A stretch of DNA of 64,000 nucleotides. It comes from Diospyros lotus (Eukaryota > Streptophyta > Magnoliopsida > Ericales > Ebenaceae). Positions 11,640-23,860 of this stretch are shown here, one piece after another; within the stretch, counting starts at the first letter, position 1; each line of letters opens with the position of its first letter. The notes under the pieces are model-generated. The model saw only the letters and a program-made list of their open reading frames with translations. It was not told where the DNA came from and did no database searches. Location of the stretch: contig NC_068344.1 in NCBI RefSeq assembly GCF_014633365.1, positions 19,297,669 through 19,361,668 on the forward strand, given 5' to 3'. The position numbers and the translations under genes are program-made.

Positions 11640-12890
11640 AACAGAGAATTAAGCAAGTAACACATTGAATTAATCGATTAACATTATTTTACTCGAGTGC
11701 TATTTTGTATTAGTCAAGTAATTATCTTTGAAAAATTTATAATAAACTAACATTCAAAAATTAGTTAAGTAATAAAAATCAATTTAGTCAAGTAAGACAT
11801 AACTAAAATTTAGGAATCAAAATCTTAGTAATTATTTAAATTAGTGAAGTAATCCTACTTTAAATCAAGTAACAAAAATATTTAGTTGAGCATCACTTGT
11901 GTTAGTCGAGTATCATTCATCAAACAATTTTTGAATGGAAAGGTACAAAAAACAATTAATTGACTAAAAGATTATTTTAGTTGAGTATTAGTTTCTTTAA
12001 TTGATTAACATAAATATTTAGTCAATTATTATTCTTGGACAATAAGATACTTAAAAAGTCAATCGACTAAGAATTATTTTTAATCAAATATTAACTTCGT
12101 CAGTCAAGTAACATAAATATTTAATCGAGTATTATTCCGGGACAATAACGTGCTTAAAAGTTAATCAATTAAGAGTTATTTTTAATTAAATAATAATTTT
12201 TTTAGTCAAATAACATAAATATTTAATTGAGTATTATTCTTGAACAGTAATATACTTAAAAAGTCAATTAATTCTTGGGCAATAAGATACTTAAAAAGTT
12301 AATCGACTAAGAGTTATTTGTAATTGAATAGTAACTTATTTAGTCAAGTAACAAACTTGCATAGTCAAGTAATGACATATCTACAAATCTTAATTGAGTA
12401 AGATTGTTTAATAGTTGAGAAATAAATCACTTAATCAACAAAATGCAAAAAGCGAGGAGAGTAATCTCTGATCTTACTTGAGTACTATTAATTCATTAAA
12501 CTTACTTTGACTAACAATCTCTTAAATTTGAAAAGTATAGTTGTTTTGATTAAATATGACTATTCTTCATTTTTAGATAAACAAAATTTCATTAAATGCT
12601 ATCTAAACATTCCTTCATTGAATTTACTTATGATTGATCTGTAAATTTAATTCTAACCATTACTATGGACAAAAAAAGGAGAAGATGTTCTCTACAGATT
12701 TTTAGGTTCAATACTTTATCTACTGGATAATCTGCCAAATGTATTAAAGAAGGAAAACTATACACATCAAGAGCTTTAAGACAATAAAAGGGACAAGAAA
12801 AAGGAAGCTGAATGCTGAACTTAAAAGAAACATTCAAGTCTTGATCAAAAGCTCAAAGCTCTTTTAAGATGCATTTTTTTTCTGTCTTTC
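11640..12890. mobile_element. Decayed LTR-like fragment, possibly SIRE-type Copia
   Basis: AT-rich DNA full of variants of the words GTCAAGTAA and CGAGTAA. Its right end (about 12540..12700: a segment with AAAATTTCATTAAATGC, then a cluster around CTAACCATTACTATGGA) resembles 22470..22640 (CAAATTTTCATAAAAAG ... CTAACCGTTGGAATGGA). Both look like parts of one old LTR family. No coding region remains. Boundaries are uncertain. Confidence 0.4.
11873..12360. repeat. 103-bp minisatellite, about four degenerate copies
   Basis: The start word ACATAAATATTTA recurs at 12008, 12111 and 12213 (spacing 103 and 102 bp). An older copy starts near 11873, and the last unit has an internal duplication. Each unit has a conserved order: AGTATTATT, then ACAATAAgATACTTAAAA, then a GTTATTTTTAAT core, then GTCAAGTA. 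Confidence 0.75.
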
Positions 12891-12902
12891 TTCAAGTTTA
12901 TA

Positions 12903-13765
12903 TGTAACGATCCGCTAAATTGTAATTTAATTTATTTTATTAATCTATGGTGTTAATTTAAGGAAAATGTTAAATTATTTTATTCTAGAAAAATAAAAAA
13001 TTATTTGAAAAGAATTGGGGTATAAGTGCTATTATTAAGTGGGTGTAAGTGTTAATTTCTAAAAATTATGGGCTCTTAGTGCAATTTCTAAAATTTGGCT
13101 CGAATCACTTTATAATTAATTTGGTGTATATATATATATATATTGAATGAGCAACTAGGCGAGATGGCACGCACGCGAGTGGCCCTTGGGTTTGAGCTTG
13201 ACAAGGCGAGCTAAAGGGAAAAATGGTTGGATTTTTTCAGCCACAGCCAGCCCGAAACGACATCGTTTCAAGCTGAGGCAATGGCACCACTGGCCGCCAT
13301 GCACCCATATTTTTGCATTTTAAACTTTCGATTTCAACATGATTCGGGCATAGTTCAAACAACATTAGAGAAGAGGAAATTGGAAAGAAAATAGTAGCAA
13401 ATAGTAGTGAAAAATGAGGAAAAATCAAGAAGAAATTGGAGGAAAAAATTATACAATTGAAGTTTGAGGATACTAAGTAAGTAGGGAAGATAAATTAGAA
13501 ATTCTATATGGTTGGAATCTAATTTAGAGTGTGATTTTACTAATTTTGGTAAAACTATATTAATTTACAGCCTGTATTAATTTAGTGACGTGTGAGCAAA
13601 AAAATACTTAAATCTGCTATTAAAAGGCAAGCTTTCCACTTCCTTTGTACGTAGGTTTCCTTCACTTTACGAGTTTCATTCCCTCCCTCGATCTGATTAG
13701 ATTTCGAGTATTATTTATAAGGATTATAGATTTATTTAATATAAATTAAATTAAATAAGAAACTT
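12903..13765 (+). repeat. Gypsy LTR-like repeat, copy 1 (truncated)
   Basis: Begins TGTAACGATCCG and can be aligned by eye over about 850 bp with 24943..25800, including the shared words TTAAATTATTTTATTCTAGAAAAAT and CTAGGCGAGATGGCAC and the region around TTTCCTTCACTTTACGAGTTTC. Similarity stops near 13765, so this copy is truncated relative to copy 2. The TGTAAC start suggests a Ty3/gypsy LTR. Confidence 0.6.
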
Positions 13766-13857
13766 CCACTTATGTACAACATACAATTTCTAATAATCCC
13801 AATTTCACCTTCTCAGTCTATCAAACCCAATGATTAAATAACTAAGACAAGTGATAT

Positions 13858-14435
13858 TGTTACTGTTTTGCCTAAAGTAATTAAATGCTGGATTTATTGA
13901 AGAAATCAGGAAGAAATAAAGATGATTTGGCAGCAGTTAGTTAATAGGACATAAATGTAACTAATTGTTTTATTAAGGGTAGATTTGACTTTTATAAAGT
14001 TAGTTATTTCCCCTTAGATATTCCCGCCCCCCTTTGTCTATAAATAGAAGGGTGCGGAGGCCAGTTTTTATCATCATTCATTCATATCTTTCATTCCTTG
14101 GGTTCGGATACAGTGAGAGGCGAGTGTAAGAGCTGTGTGGTTCTAGTTTTTGTTGTCTTCATTAGAGTATTGTATTCGAGAGGCAAGGTGGAATGAAAGA
14201 GGGGTATTCTTGTACTGGTTTCTGATTTGTTTCTAGTGGATTGATTGCTTCCTGGATTGCTGGATGTAGTGCCATGTAAATGGCATGAACTAGGGTATAT
14301 CTTGTGTGCTGCAATCTGGTTTGGTTTCTCTACTTTTAATTCTGTTTTTATTTTCTACTTTCAGTATTCAATGTTGGTTTGAATTCGGTGAGGTTCTTGA
14401 GTGATTCTTGAGAGATCATAGTCTCGGTTTTAACA
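13858..14435 (+). repeat. 5' LTR of the deleted Copia element
   Basis: 578 bp, from TGTTACTG to TTTTAACA. It contains a TATA box (TATAAATA, 14039..14046). Its last 124 bp match 16214..16337 with only two differences that I can see. Confidence 0.88.
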
Positions 14436-14438
14436 ATT

Positions 14439-14450
14439 TGGTATCAGAGC
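14439..14450 (+). promoter_or_regulatory. Primer-binding site (tRNA-iMet)
   Basis: TGGTATCAGAGC three bases after the LTR end. It is complementary to initiator tRNA-Met and is standard for plant Copia elements. Confidence 0.9.
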
Positions 14451-14512
14451 TTTAGGTCTTTTAATCAAGAAATATCAAGAAACCTATAGAATCTTTAGAA
14501 ACCTATAGTCGA

Positions 14513-16213
14513 GTTATCTACTACGGCTTCCGCAACCCCAGCTGGTCGGTATGATATTGAAAATTTTGATGGCACAAATGATTTTGGACTTTGGAGGATT
14601 AAGATGAAAGCCTCAATGTGAAATTTAGGGTTAAAAGAAGCTTTAGCACCCCAAAAACCTTTTCTAGAAACTGCTATTGCCGAACAAAGATTAGAAGTCA
14701 ATAATCGTAGGCAAGAAATCAGTGAAAGAGTTTTCAACACCCTAATCTTGAGTTTAGGAGATAAAGTCCTAAGAGAAGTGTCTAAAATGGAAACTGCCGA
14801 GGATTTGTGGGCCAAATTAGAAAGCCTATATATGACTAAATCCCTTTCAAGTAAGCTGTATCTGAAAGCAAAATTTTTTACTTTCAAAATGCAAGAAAGG
14901 CAGAAGCTTCAAAATCATATTGATGAATTTAACAAATTGTGTCTTGATTTGGAAAACTTAAGTATATCATAAGAAGAAGAAGATAAGGCCCTAATTCTGT
15001 TGCATTCACTGCCTAAGTCATATGAGCATTTTGTAGACATTTTAAAGCATGGAAGAGATACCATATCTTTAGAAGATGTTATAGGTGCCCTTAATTCTAA
15101 AGATTTACAACAGAAAGTAGAATCTAAGAAAAATGCTGGTGATGCCCTGTCAACTAGGTATAGATCTGAAAAGAAAGACCCTAAAGCTAAAGGAAAGTCT
15201 AGATCGAAGTCTAGAAATGGCAAGAAAACATTTAGATGTTTTCATTGTCATGAGGAAGGACATATAAAGAAAAACTGCCCTAAAAGGAAGCAGGATTTTT
15301 CTAATAAAGGTAAATCAGAGGTTTCAAACTCAATTCAGGAATTGGACTATGACAGTTCGGATGTTCTTGTGGTTTCAAAACATTCGGATGAAGTGGTATG
15401 GGTTTTAGATTCCGGATACTCCTTCCATATGTCACCTCACATAGAATGGTTTTTGAATTATAAAGACATGAGTGGGGGGGGGAGGTTCTTCTCGGTAATA
15501 ACCAAGAGTGTGGAATAAAGGGGATTGGGGATATTAAGCTAAAGATGTTTGATGAATGAATCAGAATTTTAACATCTGTTAGATATGTCCCGGAACTTAA
15601 AAGAAATCTGATTTCCCTAGGAGAATTAGCTAAGAATGGCTATAGTTATAGTGGTTGTGGGGATATTCTTAAAGTAGCTAAAGGATCTCTTATATGTATG
15701 AAGACAGTCCTTAAAAATGGAATATTTGTTATGATAGCTTCCATAGTATGTGGAGATGCAGCCATAGGGGAAGGAAAGACCTATGAACTATCAAAACTAT
15801 GGCATTTTAGGATGGCTCATATAAGTTTGCAAGGGCTTAGAGAATTAGCTAATCAAGGGATCTTAGATTCTGAAAAAATGACAGATTTAGATACATGTGA
15901 AACTTGCATCTATGGAAAATCTATAAAAACAAAATCCCTTAAGAAAGCATTGCATATCACTAAAGGTCTTTTAGAATATGTCCATTCGGATTTATGGGGC
16001 CTTAGTCAAACTCCAACTCATGGTGGAGCTAGGTATTTTCTTTCTATTATAGATGACTATTCAAGAATAGTTTAGGTTTCAGTTTTAAAAACAAAAGATA
16101 ACACTTTTGATGCTTTTAAAACTTGGAAAATCATGATTGAAAATCAAAAGGATGGAAAATTAAAAGTCATTAGAACTGGTAATGGCTTAGAATTTTGTAA
16201 TAAGGAATTCACC
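14513..16213 (+). pseudogene. Copia gag-protease-integrase fragment
   Basis: Gag starts near 14513 (no clear ATG), runs through FDGTNDFGLWRIKMKAS and meets stops at about 14621 and 14970. A CCHC knuckle (CFHCHEEGHIKKNC) sits at about 15236..15277 and a protease motif with WVLDSGYSFHMSP at about 15400..15440, where the usual DSGAS/DSGCS reads DSGY. After a frameshift near 15478 (a run of nine Gs) come the integrase zinc finger (WHFRMAH ... CETCIYGK) and the first catalytic segment (YVHSDLWG, IDDYSR). Sequence ends in NGLEFCNKEFTQ at the deletion. No RT or RNase H is left. Confidence 0.85.
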
Positions 16214-16337
16214 CAATCTGGTTTGGTTTCTCTACTTTTAATTATGTTTTTATTTTCTACTTTCAGTATTCAATGTTTGTTTGAATTCGGTGAGGTTCTT
16301 GAGTGATTCTTGAGAGATCATAGTCTCGGTTTTAACA
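16214..16337 (+). repeat. Remnant of the 3' LTR
   Basis: 124 bp matching 14312..14435. It ends TTTTAACA and is followed by the target duplication GATAT. Confidence 0.88.
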
Positions 16338-16351
16338 GATATTATTATAAA

Positions 16352-18606
16352 TGTGGAAACCCGATCGAACTTGATATAGTACATAACCATAATGCTTTAT
16401 TTATTATATAAGAAATCGTCCAAGACGTCTACAAAATGTATTATATGGACATCATCTCTCGTAAGCATTAACTAAACGCCTTAAACATGATCGAAAACAT
16501 ACTAAGATTTGCATCAACTAAATTTCTCATACATACTTAAAGATATGCTAAAACATGTTACAAACAACAAAATAAGTTTATTCTTCAACTATCTCTTTTT
16601 CCTTAGAGTCGCTTGTCGAATATAGAACATTTGAATATTATAGGGACACAGTCCAATTAGAAGATAAATCTTCTAGTGAAAACTCTAAAACAGTTTATAT
16701 ATTTGCATGAACATGTATGAAATGTATGAGGAAACAATGAGAACTATTTCGAAGTGTCTCGTGAACATGTCAACCTCCTCCAATGAGAGGTTTCTCAATG
16801 GTGCGTGCATAGCACCTCTCAGGAGGTCCCTAACCATGTCATCTCGGCCCAATCTCATAAAATTCATGCAAAACACCACACCTGTTATCCCTTAGGCTCA
16901 CGATTTTTCTCATGAGAGTTTTCTCGATGGCGCATGCATAGCACCTCTTGGAGAATATCCAAACTTTTACCTTCAGGCAATAACAGATGGGTACAAACAG
17001 TATAGCCACACGAATTTTATGAATGTAACAGTTTGAAAGCCAACGACATATATTTTTCAAGAAAACACATTGCAAATATGCCATATGATTTCACGCAAAA
17101 GAACAACAAGAACTTGCATATAGAAGTCTCGCAAAACACGTTTCATGCAATAGAAGTGTCACGTAAGAGAAAAAATAAGATTTGGAGTATAACAGCCTCA
17201 CCTTGAACTTAATTAGGAATTTCTCAAAATTCGTGCTCGACCTTGATTCTCTTGCTAGGCTTACTATTGCTTAACATCGAACCTCAATGATCCCTAGCCA
17301 TCATATTTATTCAAAGGAATATCAATATTTATTTTTTCTAATTTTTCATAAATTTTCTCTATTTTCTTCCTATTTTTCCCTCAATAATTCCAAAATAAAT
17401 ACATTCTCAAGCATTTTTTCAAATTTTTCTCCACCATAAATCATAAATTAATTTTATAAAAATATTAAAATTAATTTCAGGGAAATACCTTATCCCACAC
17501 GCCCTCATGCACTTGCGTGTGGACTGGCCACGTGTTCCTCACGCGCCAACTTCAGGTCGTCTTCTCCGGCAAGCCTCTCGCAGTAACTGGTTTTGGCCTG
17601 TTTTCTTGGATTTTTTTTCTTGATTCTTGGCCTATTTGATCTTCCGAACACGATTACAAGACCCTTGAATCGAAACAACCAGCCGATCACCTATTTTTGG
17701 CTATTTAAACCTCTACTTCGGCAACTCGTGATTTTTCTAGCCAAGCCTCATATCACTCTCAAAACATCTCGAAAACCCTCCAAAATTTCTAGAAATGATC
17801 TCCAAGACTTCTAGAGAAAAAACCCTCTATCTAATCTCTCAAAAACATACTGAAACTCGAGCAATTTGATGCTCTATATTCAGTCGAAACCCTCATATAT
17901 TTATATGCAAAATTCGACTACTTTTTGGCCAATCACCGGCCATTGCTTCGCCCATACGCTTCCTAGGACGATGGTGGCCATACCCTGGCAAGATCCAGCC
18001 ATCCCATCGCTAGATTTTGACTCCACATGTGATGGTCAAATCGGCCATGGCTACAAGTTTTGAAAATTACACTTTCACCCCAACCTTTCTCCAAATACTA
18101 TTTTGGCCCTCCTTTCAAGTCCTTAGACTTTGATATTTTACCACATGAACCCCTAAGTCCCATGCTTCCCAATTGGCCCAACAAATTTGGAAAAATATCA
18201 TTTTCAATCCCTTTTCAAGTAGAATTAAAAATTAAACTTAGGCCCGAATGCATGTTTTAATAACAAACCCTTTTGTTTCATCCTGAAACCTCTTAAGAGT
18301 TGTTCCTTATGAAAAATATGAACCTTCTTAGGGCTTCGTTAACTTTCCTGAAATCTCTTACCATCATTCAACTTTTCAGGCCGACTCATAGCTACATCAA
18401 AAATCGTTTTTGATTTGATTTCTTTTTACGCCATAAATCCCTCCTCGAGACATTCATCGATGTCATATTCTTTCTCTTTAGACATTTAAGTTCCGAATCG
18501 CTCCCTGCTATTGATTCAATGATTTATTTTACTATCAAATCAATTTTTTGATATTTCAAACTCATTTAAATTACGTGACAACCTCATAAAAACATAGGAC
18601 ATTACA
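16352..18606 (-). repeat. Probable decayed gypsy solo LTR
   Basis: Starts TGTGGAAACCCG and ends GGACATTACA. It has the same layout as the LTRs of the 42..9628 element: AT-rich left part, a GC-rich block (about 17490..17580) and a TATA-like TTTAAATAGCC on the minus strand (about 17700). I find no matching target duplication and no internal domains, so both ends are tentative. Short ORFs here are not supported as genes. Confidence 0.4.
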
Positions 18607-21600
18607 AGAATCAAGTCATATCTATAAAAATGAATTTTCAATTATATCTTGTGCTATTCCCATAAAGTATTAACTTATAGCATATCTTGAGGGGGAGTAT
18701 TCAAAAGTTTTTCAAAATCATAAAATGATTTTTTATGATCAAATTGTTTGCATATAATTTATATTTGTTCATTCTTATTAGATCTTAGGAATAATTGAAG
18801 TTGTATTTTCTTGATAGATGTAAGAAAATTAATTGAGTAATATGAATCATTATTCAAGTAATGTCTAAATTGAGTGATTGGTGACAATCCACAAACACTT
18901 ACAAATTACTCGAGTAATTTGATAATATATAATGAGCTATAGTTTTTAGTTTTATATCTTGGTTGATATTCTAGTGAAACTATGCTCTTAGGAAAGTCGA
19001 TACATTCTTGATTTCTTAAAAATCATGGAAATGAAATTACTTCAAAATGAAGTACATGAGAAATCAAGTTATATATAAAATAAATTGAGCTTAAGCAATA
19101 ATTGAAGAAAACTCACTAGGTTTATGTGAAATAAGGTTAATTGAGGTATGGACTTTAAAGTGAAAATTTGAAGTTAATCCATAATTACTTAAGTTATTGA
19201 GTAATAATATGTAAGGAGTTGCAATCTTAGGATATTACTCTAATAAAACTAAAGATTAATCGAGTAATACAGATGTACAATAAACGGATAAAAGATTACT
19301 CTGAGTAACTTGGAAGTTTAATCGAGTAACCTATATAACAAATGTGAGGTTTAGGAAATTACTCAAGTAATAAAAGAAAATACTTGAATAAAATATATAA
19401 TGACAAGATGCATATCGCTCGAGTAACACAAGAAATATTACTTGAGTAAACTATTGATTTTGATGGGACTTTATTTTTAATATACACGATTGTTCTAAAT
19501 TCATTCATGATATTTTCATATGCATCAAAGTGTTCAATACTTTTAGAAGAAAGTATTACTTTTCAAAAAAGTTTATATTTCTGAAAATATTTTCTATATA
19601 TAAAGAGTGGAGTTGATATGCAAAAAGTTTGAAGAAGTTAGTTGGGTAAAATTACATTTTTTTTATTTATATTATTTTTTTTATTAACGCACCATCACGA
19701 GCGCTCCCTGCTATTCAGCCCCATGATTCTAGTAGGAGATGTAAATCAAGGAACCCAACAACCAGTTTCTATCCCTAATCTCTTTTCGCTGACGTAAGGG
19801 CGGTTTAGCATTTTTTCAATTTTTAGGATAGCTCTTAGCTGTTGAGTTTTCTCCTCTGATCATGACTCGAACACGGAACCTGAGAGCCCGAAGAACAATA
19901 ACCCAATGATTCTTTCTTTGCCAATTGATCTATGCCCTCGAGGCAACATTACTCTACCTCGTATCTAGAACATTGTAATGAATTACACTTTTTCATTCAC
20001 GAGATACAATGTTCTTGATTGTTTCATTTTGACAATGTTTACATGAAAACCTTATCTTGAGCTTGCAAAGTATTTTTATACATTTAGTAAGGGGGAGTCT
20101 ATGTAAGCATTTACTTTTGAAAAAGGGGAATTGAATATGACTTGGTAATCATTTGTGTCCTGTTTTAAATAATTAGTATTTATTTTTTTAAAAAAACATA
20201 TATTATCTCACTTTGATCTTGAAATGAGATCTGTGCGTTTAATAAAAAGTTGTAGCAAAGCTAAATTTGTTAGAAGCACTTTTATGCATACAAAAGACAT
20301 ATTTTTCAAATGCTTTCATAAGTGGTTGGTTAAGCAAGTTCGGATACATGACAATGATCTCAAAGCTTATGTAATGAAAAATGTTTTGGAAAAGTTTTTT
20401 TAAGACCATTATATTTCCTCAAGTCCCAAAATCTCAATAGAAATCATAGTCTCAAGAGGAGACATAGGAATTATTAAATGAATCAAGCCATATGATTCAT
20501 TTGAATTCTTATTTCAAAAATTAATATTGACAAAAAGAATGATGGATAGATGTATAATCTTTGAGATATATATCTCTTTTCAAGTGGTATATATATACCT
20601 AACAACAAAAATGGGGAGAAAAATATACCCTTAAAAGGAAAACAAAAAAGGGAAGAACATTGTTTGTAGGGAGGGACAAATCAAGAGTAGCAATCTTAAA
20701 GACAGAGGGAGAAACTAAAATCTCAGTATAAAAATTCTTTTACACTCCTATTTTAATTAATTCTCCTATGTAATTTTCAAGTGATATCGACATTTTCAAT
20801 CTATCTTGAAAATTCATTAAGTCAAAGACACTAGCAATAAACTTAGAGGGAGTTTTCTCTCTTGATTTTGACTATTTTTTATGATTTATTCCCAATCTAG
20901 GAATTCATATTATCTAAAGAAGGGTAAATGACAAAAAGAGGGAGAGTCTCTTGATATATTATTCACTTATTCTTTCTGTTAATGACAAAAAAGGGAGAAG
21001 AAGTGGAACATTTGAGTTAAGTGTTCACATAACAATAAAGTTTTATCTGGTAGTGATATATGCCCTAATGCTAGATTTTTTATGACATAATAAGGATACA
21101 TGTATTATATTCTTGTAATAAATAAAATGGTCATTTCTTCATTCATTGATCTCTCCAAATGTGTATGAATGAGTCCCTAGATTTTTTTATGGTCATATTC
21201 TTAAGTTATTAAAAATATATGACAAGGATGTACAACACAGGATTTCTTAAATGTATTCCTAATTTTTAAATTTATCATATGGAGACTATGATGAATCGAT
21301 TGTGGACTAGCATATGGGCTACTATTTTTTATTAGTGTGAGATACTAATGATAAAGGAGGGTGAGTCACATGTTATACTGCATGAAATGTAACTAGTAGA
21401 CATGTGGGTGGATGTTAGTTGAACATCTGCTAAATGTGACGTTTGTGACAGATCACATGACTAAGAGGATTAATAATTTGTTATTGATTTTCAATTGTGT
21501 ATCTGATCCTCATACTAGAGGTGACAAAATTGTCTTGTATACTATTGTACAAAATTTTGTCATTAAGCGGAACCATCTGGTGTGAGAGATGAGAATGTTC

Positions 21601-23150
21601 TCTGTGTGATCTCTATTAATGGTTTATGGAGACAGATGCTCACCAATGGGATCCATTGGTCTCTGGCAATGGGGGTGAACAGCTTAAACTGAAATTATGT
21701 TATTAATCGAATAATAATATTTATTAATTGATTAACATATCACTTACTCAAACATTACATGAGTATTCAATATTGTTAAATGAATAAGATGTTTTAGACT
21801 TTGAAGTGATATATTTTAGTTAAGTAACAATTGTTGTACTTGACTAACTTATTATTTTAATTGAGTAAGACTAGAATACTCAATGGTTTAATTGATTATA
21901 TACTTATTTTACTTGAATATATGAAAGAATAATATTACTCGAGTAACTAAAATGTAAATCAACTAACTGACATATTAGTAGAGTAACTAAATAATTTACT
22001 CAAATAATAATTCATGAGTAAAATATCAAGTCTCTGTACTTGAACATTTAGTTGATTAAAAAGTATTATTAAATTCATACTTAGCCAAGTAATTGTCTTA
22101 GTAGAGTAAAAATTATCGGGCAGTGTGAGTATCTGTACTTGAATTCTTAGTCAACTAAGAGTAATTTGCACTCGAGTAATGTCATATTTTAATTGAGTAT
22201 CAAAAGTTATTAATCGAGTAACATTTTAAAACTGACAAGTGATTGAAATGTTAATCGAGTAAGATATGCTTTTAATCGAATATCATCATCTTGTAGTCGA
22301 GTAATATATATTTCAATTGAGTAATGATTAATACAACTTTACTCGAGTAATATTATTCAGTAGTCAAGTAATGTATGAACTTAATTAACTAACTTTTAAG
22401 TTTATTGAAGTAATTGTGTATCTCACTTGAGTAATATTAGTTTTATTTGACTAACATTGTGATGAATTTAAAAAAAAAATAGCTATTACAAACAACATTA
22501 AATGCATACAATTTTTTATTTTAGATAATCAAATTTTCATAAAAAGATGTCTGGACATTCTTTTATCAAAATTAACGATGTTTAAACTTCAAAGACTTAA
22601 TCTAACCGTTGGAATGGAAAGAAATAGAAATATCTTATAGGTCACAGGTCTCAAAATCTTTATTCTTTGCGGGTCATGAGCTTCTACTCAATATTTTTTA
22701 AAAGAAACTATTGTAAAGGTTATTGCTGAACCCAACTAAAAAGCAAAAGGGTTAGTGCCTTATCCTTATAAAAGGCTTAAAAGGTTGTAGCTAAATCTTA
22801 TAAAAGCTATCGTGAATGTTCCAGCTGAATTTGTGAAAAGTTGTGTAAAAGGTTCTAACTAAGCTTAGTAAAAGCTAAATTATGAGTGCTTGAAAATTCT
22901 TAACGAGAAGTCAAAGTAGTGGAGTTGGTCAGGTTATTGTTTAAATTCATAATTAAATTCTATGTGTTGTTGTTTTGATTTTTACATTTTAAGCATTTTC
23001 TAATTACATTTACAACACTATTTGCAAAGTTACAAAAAGACAAACCAATTTTTGTATAAAACATATATCAAACTCGAAAGGTTTTGAAACATCCAATTCA
23101 CCTCCCCCTTAACCCTTAAGTGTATACTATTTTACATTTTCATTCCATAC
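18607..23150 (+). mobile_element. Decayed SIRE-like Copia 3' region and LTR
   Basis: No coding domain survives. Purine tracts of polypurine type occur at 18689 (TTGAGGGGGAGTATT), about 20090, about 20930 and about 20980 (GACAAAAAAGGGAGAAG). The stretches 18830..19460 and 21690..22460 are full of CGAGTAA/GTCAAGTAA words like those at 11640..12490. A block CAATTCACCTCCCCCTTAA at about 23095 resembles one commonly seen in plant SIRE-type LTRs. The middle (21058..21680) is LTR-like but unassigned. Assignment to SIRE is inference. Confidence 0.35.
19657..19980 (-). mobile_element. Possible tRNA-derived SINE
   Basis: On the minus strand a tRNA-like head carries an A-box-like ATCAATTGGCAAAG (about 19930) and a B-box-like GTGTTCGAGTCATG (about 19870), followed by about 200 bp and an A-rich tail (plus-strand T run 19657..19682). 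AATTACA occurs on both sides (19650..19656 and 19981..19987), a possible 7-bp target duplication. The A box lies further from the putative 5' end than usual, so the 5' boundary is doubtful. Confidence 0.45.
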
Positions 23151-23609
23151 ACAATCATTATCATAAAATAAATATATTTTATTTTTAGATAAAGTGATTT
23201 TATTATATAATATTGTTTACAACTTTTAAACATTCTTATGAATTAGTGATAAATAAATTGTAATTTAGAGAAATTCTATGGTACCCAAAGATACTGGTAC
23301 CTATACAATATAAAAGATGTGATGTACAAAATAAAGATTGTATTGTATATTGACAAAATTGTATTATGCGGGACCTTTTGTTTTTGTACATCACTTTTTT
23401 TATTATGTTGTATAGAATATGGATGTTATTGAATAATTTAGAATATTTTATTAACTAATAAAATTTAAAAGCTAAAATTAAAATATAATAAATATATTTT
23501 ATTTTAACAGTTAAATAAAATAACCATGCTACTTATATATCAAGAATTACGCCTTGAACTATACACACGCTCATAAATGATCAAATTACATCTCATATTA
23601 GCTCCCATG

Positions 23610-23852
23610 GGCACAGTTGGGTGGCAAAGGAGGGGGCTATAAAGTCATGCTGAAGGCTGTCAGTGTGGGTTCGATTCCTAGGAGAGCCAAATATGCATTC
23701 TTCTGGGTGTGATCCTTGATAAGTGTCAGTAGACAATTTCAAATCTTGATCACTTAGACACATCTTTGATTTATCTCCCTCGTGATGACCCTGAAACGAG
23801 TTTGACGAGAGCACAAGTGATAATGTGTAATCTAAAAAAAAAATAAAAAAAT
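23610..23852 (+). mobile_element. tRNA-derived SINE with target duplication
   Basis: About 243 bp. The head has an A-box-like AGTTGGGTGGCAAAGG (about 23615) and a perfect B box GGTTCGATTCC (about 23669), spaced as in a tRNA gene. A non-tRNA body follows and then an A-rich tail (23835..23851). CTCCCATG occurs on both sides (23602..23609 and 23853..23860), a perfect 8-bp target duplication. A SINE is moved by LINE machinery. Plus-strand orientation follows from the promoter boxes and the tail. Confidence 0.85.
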
Positions 23853-23860
23853 CTCCCATG

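Larger units (their letters stand above)
13858..16337 (+). mobile_element. Ty1/Copia element with its 3' half deleted
   Basis: A 5' LTR (13858..14435), primer-binding site, gag, protease and the start of integrase are followed directly by the last 124 bp of a 3' LTR (16214..16337). GATAT occurs just outside both ends (13853..13857 and 16338..16342), so the target duplication is perfect and the element inserted whole before losing integrase, RT, RNase H and most of its 3' LTR. The break lies where CAAT is shared by the integrase-side sequence and the LTR. Confidence 0.9.

Noticed and set aside
16685..18260. Short ORFs of 60-81 codons
   Set aside because: No motif. The region has LTR-like layout and composition.
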